This document shows, piece by piece, positions 60,386 to 64,000 of a stretch of DNA of 64,000 nt. The position numbers and the translations under genes are program-made. The stretch is from Adenophora triphylla var. japonica (Eukaryota > Streptophyta > Magnoliopsida > Asterales > Campanulaceae): the NCBI GenBank assembly GCA_022495995.1, contig JAFEMH010003634.1:62001-126000 (forward strand). Direction: 5' to 3'. The notes beneath the pieces were generated by a model. That model did no database searches, had not been told where the DNA came from, and saw only the letters and a list, made by a program, of their open reading frames with translations. Position 1 is the stretch's first letter. Every line of letters begins with the position of its first letter.

Positions 60386-61939
60386 AAAATGCATTGGATT
60401 AACAAACAAAACCAACATATTAGATATGTTATTTTGCACGGGCTGGTCAACGGTCATCTCCCCTAGTTTAGGCGAGAGCAATTGATACTAAGATGTAATA
60501 GTAACAAAGAGAGATAAGAATCAATACCATACAATATAGAAATATTCTAAACCATTTAGGAGAGGGAAGGGAAAGAGAGGAACCCCTTGAAATCATGAGA
60601 TGGGTGGTACATGAAAGCAAAGTTTGGCTTCATGACCAAAATCTTTACCTTATAATAGAGAAAGGTTCTAAACCACTCATGTCATGGAGAACTTCTTTTT
60701 TTTTTCCCTCATCTCCTCTCTTTCATATGGAGCTCATTCTTGGGACCGAACTCTTACTTGAAAGGTGTGTAAATAATAAAGTGGCTATCAGTCTGTAAAT
60801 AAGTTTTAGATACTAAATTTCTTTTTGATATAGTGAGACCAACTACTTACATTCAGTGCATATGACTTCGAAAGTCACTACCGTCCTTATGAATTAGGTG
60901 CAACCCATATTGAGCCAGATATACCATATCTTAACAAGTGATAAGATTCATTTGGACTGCTGTGACTTCCAAATTCATAGACTTGGATCTCATTTGCAGC
61001 ATGTAAATATGGGAAAGGAATTGTGTATAAAACAGTTTATCCTGCCATTTTTTTTTTGTTTGAACATGTATATAAAGTAAATGAGAAAACTGAATGTCCT
61101 ACAACTAGATCAAAAATTTTGTTGAACAGTTGGATAAAAAACTACTCGGGTGTATAGTTCTTTCGCTAAGGTCCTTTGTCTTTCCCTGTGAATACAACTC
61201 AATAGAAAACCATATTAGTACAATGATGTATAAGCTATAAGTGTACATAAAGAACCTTTACATTAAGAACGCAAGGTTCTGGAAGAGCATTGACAAGTAT
61301 GTTGTTATATACAGGAGCGGATTCAATAAGGAACGAGTGGGTATCATGACACCTGCTCGTCCCTTCCGCCCCTGACAACGTACAGTTTCATTATGTAACA
61401 TTAAATTGTATTTACCATTGAGTTGTATCTTAGCAAATTAAACTTCAAGAAATTCCTTTTAATGCAAAACAATAATAATCTAATAGTTGTCTTTGGGTAC
61501 GCGGTTAAGTAAATATTGCACTTTAGACATTTGGGGATGTGAAGGTTAGTTTCATGTATATTCATTTTTCTATTCATTAAAGGTATGTTAAATTGTAAAA
61601 TGAGATACAATTCATATTCTTGATATATATTGTATTTCCCCTCCCCCTTTGTACTAGGGTGCTCCTTTAAGGATTTTCCTGAATAGGAGTTAGAGAGAAG
61701 ATTTTCTCTCTCTAGGATTTTTCTCTCCCTAGATGCTCCTTCTCTTGGCCGATTCTCTCTCTACATTTTCATGATTTCTTCTGTTTTTATTTGGATTCTA
61801 TTATCAATCATCTTCATCTTTGATTCTTGTTTCTTAATTACAATTGTTTTAATCCGATTCTTGGCTCAATTTTGTTACTGCCGTGAAGGCTTTTGGCCTT
61901 CACTTGTGATTCAAGTTCTTTGGTTTCATCAATTCTTCC

Positions 61940-63751
61940 ATGGGGAAGGAGGAGACTACGAAGACTACGAAGGGTGGTGGTAAGGTGGTCAGGGTGACCA
62001 CGGATAAACGAATGAAGCGGCGTAAGCCACAAAAATTAAATTTTGAAGTGGAAGAAGCCGATATTGAAAACATGATTCCTTCATCCATTGATCCTTCTGT
62101 TTCGGTTGCTGTCCCTAGTGATCATAGGGTTGATCTTTCTAAGTTTGTGGATGATGGTATCAAGGCTAAGATCGTTGAATGGAATGAGAGTCTCAATGCT
62201 AAGATTGCTGAATTGAATGAGAAAGGAATTGGTTCCAATCATGTTGTTCAACATGCGGCTGTAACAAATTCTGGACAAGGTAGTGATGTTGTCCATCTTG
62301 CGGCTGGAACCACCGGTGGTGGTGGTGGTGATGGAGTGGATCCGGTGGTGGAGGGTGGCGGATCCTCCAATGCTACCAGTAATTCTGAAAGCCGCATGGT
62401 TGGGACTGTTGGAGTTTCCAAAGTGCTTGGAAATGTATCCGGACTGCTTGGTGTTATTTCCAAGGAGGGTTTTCAAGGCAGTAATCCGAATGGGCATATG
62501 GGTGATAACTCCAAAGATGCCGTGGCTTCCAAGGTTGTCCATGCAGCTGGTAATGTCAAACTGAATTTCGCAGGCATCTTCAAAGAAAACAGGGTTGAGG
62601 GGAATGGTTTCCAATTACAACACTATGATACATCGGAAGATGATGTAGTCTTAGACGAAAACGATGAAATCCCAGTTGAAGCCTCTTGGGGTTATTGTTT
62701 GATTGGTTGCTTCACCGGTCCATTTCCCGGTCGTATCGCTCTCAATTCCATTGTCAATGGTTGGATGGTTGGCTGCCGTGTGATGCCTTATGGGAAAGGA
62801 TGGACCGTCTTCAAGTTCAAAACCGAGAATGATAGGGCCTTGGTTCTACAGGGAGGGCCATACACGACTTATGGCAAAACGCTAATGTTAAAGAAGGTTG
62901 ATGATGGTGTTTTACTTACGGACGATCTCTTTATGAAGGTCCCTACTTGGGTTCAACTTAAGGACGTCCCTCCATCTGTTTGGAGTGTTTCCGGGCTTAG
63001 CAAATTGTCATCAAAAGTGGGACTTCCGTTGTATACGGATAAAGTTACCAAGGATAGAACCAAGATGAATTTCGCTCGTTGTCTTATTGAAGTGGACGTG
63101 AGTAAGCCTCCGGTGCTTGAATTTGGGGTGAAAATGTCCAACGATAGAAAGTATGTGCAAAAGGTTGCTTATGAGCATTATCCGGACTTCTGTTGCGAGT
63201 GTAAGAAGTTTGGCCATAACTTCTTCAAGTGTCCTAAACTGCACTTGGACACTTCCGCAGCTAATGGTATTGAGCCTATTGGGGATGTTAGACCAATCAA
63301 AGCTTATGTGCCCAAGAAGAGAGTCGAAAACAAAGGTAAAGCTCCCTCTTCTTCTGCTCCGAAAACTGCTCAAAATTCTGCCCAGAATTCTGTTCAGTTT
63401 TCTGCACAGAAATCTGTTCCCAAATCTGTTCCTTCTTCATCTAATTCTCGTCCCAACAAGAACAGATTTGATGTCTTGAACGCTGAGGGGTCAATGGAAT
63501 ACCGAGACGTTTCTATTCCAGTTCATGAGCCCAATATGCATGTTTTTGGGTCTGTTTTTGGGACTGGTTCAGCTGCAAATGCCGAGCTGAATGATCATGG
63601 TGCTGGAGCCTCTGATTCGGCTGGAAAGGTGAATGGAATGGCTGGTAATGCTGGTATTGAAGGGGATAATGATACCACATGGATCCCGGTGGTGGGTAAA
63701 AAGGGATCAAAGAAGCGCGGAGGGGCTAAATCCTCCTTGGTTTCCCAATGA
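61940..63751 (+). CDS. LINE ORF1 protein: DUF4283 plus CCHC zinc knuckle
   Basis: 603 codons, ATG to TGA, uninterrupted. Basic N-terminus (KRMKRRKPQKL) that could direct nuclear import, then a long Gly/Ser/Val-rich low-complexity stretch. A DUF4283 domain follows (about residues 248-390; ASWGYCLIGCFTG, WTVFKFKTENDRALVLQGGP, PTWVQLKDVPPSVWS), an RRM-like fold typical of plant L1 ORF1. Then comes a zinc knuckle C-x2-C-x4-H-x4-C (CECKKFGHNFFKC, about 416-431) and a Ser/Asn/Gln-rich tail with imperfect AQNSxQxSAQ repeats (about 475-495). Expected to bind LINE RNA in the ribonucleoprotein for target-primed reverse transcription. The stop overlaps the ORF2 start (ATGA). Intact, so potentially recent. 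Confidence 0.92.
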   Translation: MGKEETTKTTKGGGKVVRVTTDKRMKRRKPQKLNFEVEEADIENMIPSSIDPSVSVAVPSDHRVDLSKFVDDGIKAKIVEWNESLNAKIAELNEKGIGSNHVVQHAAVTNSGQGSDVVHLAAGTTGGGGGDGVDPVVEGGGSSNATSNSESRMVGTVGVSKVLGNVSGLLGVISKEGFQGSNPNGHMGDNSKDAVASKVVHAAGNVKLNFAGIFKENRVEGNGFQLQHYDTSEDDVVLDENDEIPVEASWGYCLIGCFTGPFPGRIALNSIVNGWMVGCRVMPYGKGWTVFKFKTENDRALVLQGGPYTTYGKTLMLKKVDDGVLLTDDLFMKVPTWVQLKDVPPSVWSVSGLSKLSSKVGLPLYTDKVTKDRTKMNFARCLIEVDVSKPPVLEFGVKMSNDRKYVQKVAYEHYPDFCCECKKFGHNFFKCPKLHLDTSAANGIEPIGDVRPIKAYVPKKRVENKGKAPSSSAPKTAQNSAQNSVQFSAQKSVPKSVPSSSNSRPNKNRFDVLNAEGSMEYRDVSIPVHEPNMHVFGSVFGTGSAANAELNDHGAGASDSAGKVNGMAGNAGIEGDNDTTWIPVVGKKGSKKRGGAKSSLVSQ

Positions 63752-64000
63752 AGATCCTATCTTGGAATGTTAGGGGGCTTTGTGGTCGCTCCTCTCACTC
63801 GGCCACGCAGCATATAGTGAGTAAATTCGCTTCTGTTTATTCTCTTTCGATTTTGTGCCTTTTAGAGTTTAAGGCTTCTAAAGTTCGTTTTGGTGCTTTC
63901 TCTTCCTCCCGTTTTCCGGGTTGGAAATTCTGCACAAATCATGACTACATTGACGGTGGGCGTGTGACTGTGCTATGGGACTCTTCCCGTGTTTCTTGCA
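63748..64000 (+). CDS. LINE ORF2 protein, N-terminal endonuclease (partial)
   Basis: Starts MKILSWNVRGLCGR, the signature beginning of plant L1 ORF2 apurinic-like endonuclease (Asn of SWN is catalytic). LCLLE carries the metal-binding Glu (about residue 45), and GGRVTVLWD follows as in the family. Open to the window edge (84 codons seen). The full protein would also carry reverse transcriptase. The ATG overlaps the ORF1 stop by 4 bases in another frame, so translation probably depends on reinitiation or a similar mechanism. Confidence 0.92.
   Translation, partial: MKILSWNVRGLCGRSSHSATQHIVSKFASVYSLSILCLLEFKASKVRFGAFSSSRFPGWKFCTNHDYIDGGRVTVLWDSSRVSC

Larger units (their letters stand above)
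38900..61620 (+). repeat. Degenerate tandem array of a ~3.5-kb unit
   Basis: Modules recur in the same order and strand. M1 (gagctatg...gaattcgggg...gttggatgcat, ~300 bp): 39074, 40020, 41460, 48510, 50840, 54390. M2 (ctttaccata.. to gatataaatag, ~300 bp): 39595, 40565, 47515, 51380 (partial), 60505. M3 (ttgtacacca): 41190, 51860. M4 (cttcgaaagtcac): 52100, 60840. M5 (gatgtataagctayaagtg): 47110, 52820, 61225. M6 (tttctgcctcctgttttacctg): 49180, 53565, 53865. Order M1-M2-M3-M4-M5-M6-M1 is seen from 50.8 to 54.4 kb and resumes at 60.5 kb after the copia element. M2 ends in a TATA-like TATAAATAG. Frames within M1 are not kept between copies, so I treat it as non-coding or dead. Identity unknown. 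Confidence 0.75.
61640..64000 (+). mobile_element. L1-type LINE, 5' end (runs off the window)
   Basis: A pyrimidine-rich leader (about 61640-61939), ORF1 and the start of ORF2. The 5' boundary is approximate, set where array module M5 sequence stops near 61620. The 3' end and target duplication lie outside the window. It may be full length at its 5' end and is the only element here with intact reading frames. Confidence 0.85.

Noticed and set aside
62081..62614. 177-codon minus-strand frame and other frames within 61.9-63.7 kb
   Set aside because: Shadows of the intact LINE ORF1.

Overview
This is plant nuclear DNA, probably from a eudicot. The evidence is Ty3/gypsy Tat-lineage and Ty1/copia LTR retrotransposons, an L1-type LINE with a DUF4283/zinc-knuckle ORF1, RTE LINE tails ending in GTT repeats, Stowaway-type MITEs (CTCCCTCCGTCCC ends), a hAT MITE and Helitrons. 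I find no convincing host gene, tRNA, rRNA, CRISPR array or bacterial feature. Every coding region I can support belongs to a mobile element, and only the LINE at the right edge is uninterrupted.

Layout. 1-4.4 kb: a broken minus-strand transposon-associated gene (PF20167-like) beside LTR-like DNA. 4.4-9.4 kb: an RTE LINE fragment split by a 3.4-kb Helitron (which itself holds a hAT MITE), a (TTATA)n tract and a MITE, followed by a Stowaway MITE. 10.4-36.7 kb: a 26.3-kb minus-strand composite Tat/Retand-like element flanked by the 5-bp duplication ACTTG. It reads LTR - pol half - diverged middle LTR - non-autonomous half - LTR, with 31-bp and about 41-bp tandem arrays, a plus-strand (antisense) DUF7745-like gene, a young 6.1-kb non-autonomous LTR element nested at 15.3-21.4 kb (TSD GGGAC), and an opposite-strand solo LTR (TSD GCATG) inside the RNase H region of pol.

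36.7-38.9 kb: AT-rich DNA, a (GA)n tract, and a MITE containing a 174-bp Helitron. 38.9-61.6 kb: a degenerate tandem array of a non-coding unit of about 3.5 kb whose modules recur in the same order. It is invaded by a 1.2-kb palindrome, an RTE tail, a 1.25-kb element with long inverted ends, many Stowaway MITEs (three stacked in AT repeats), a truncated RTE with a 14-bp TSD, and a complete but pseudogenised Ty1/copia element (55780-60385, TSD AAAAT). 61.6-64.0 kb: 5' end of an L1-type LINE with intact ORF1 and the start of ORF2, overlapping by ATGA.

How it fits together: the Tat pol, copia pol and LINE ORFs are the replication machinery of their own families. The non-autonomous parts (6.1-kb element, non-autonomous Tat half, MITEs, solo LTR) must have been mobilised in trans. 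Insertion order can be read from nesting and target duplications.
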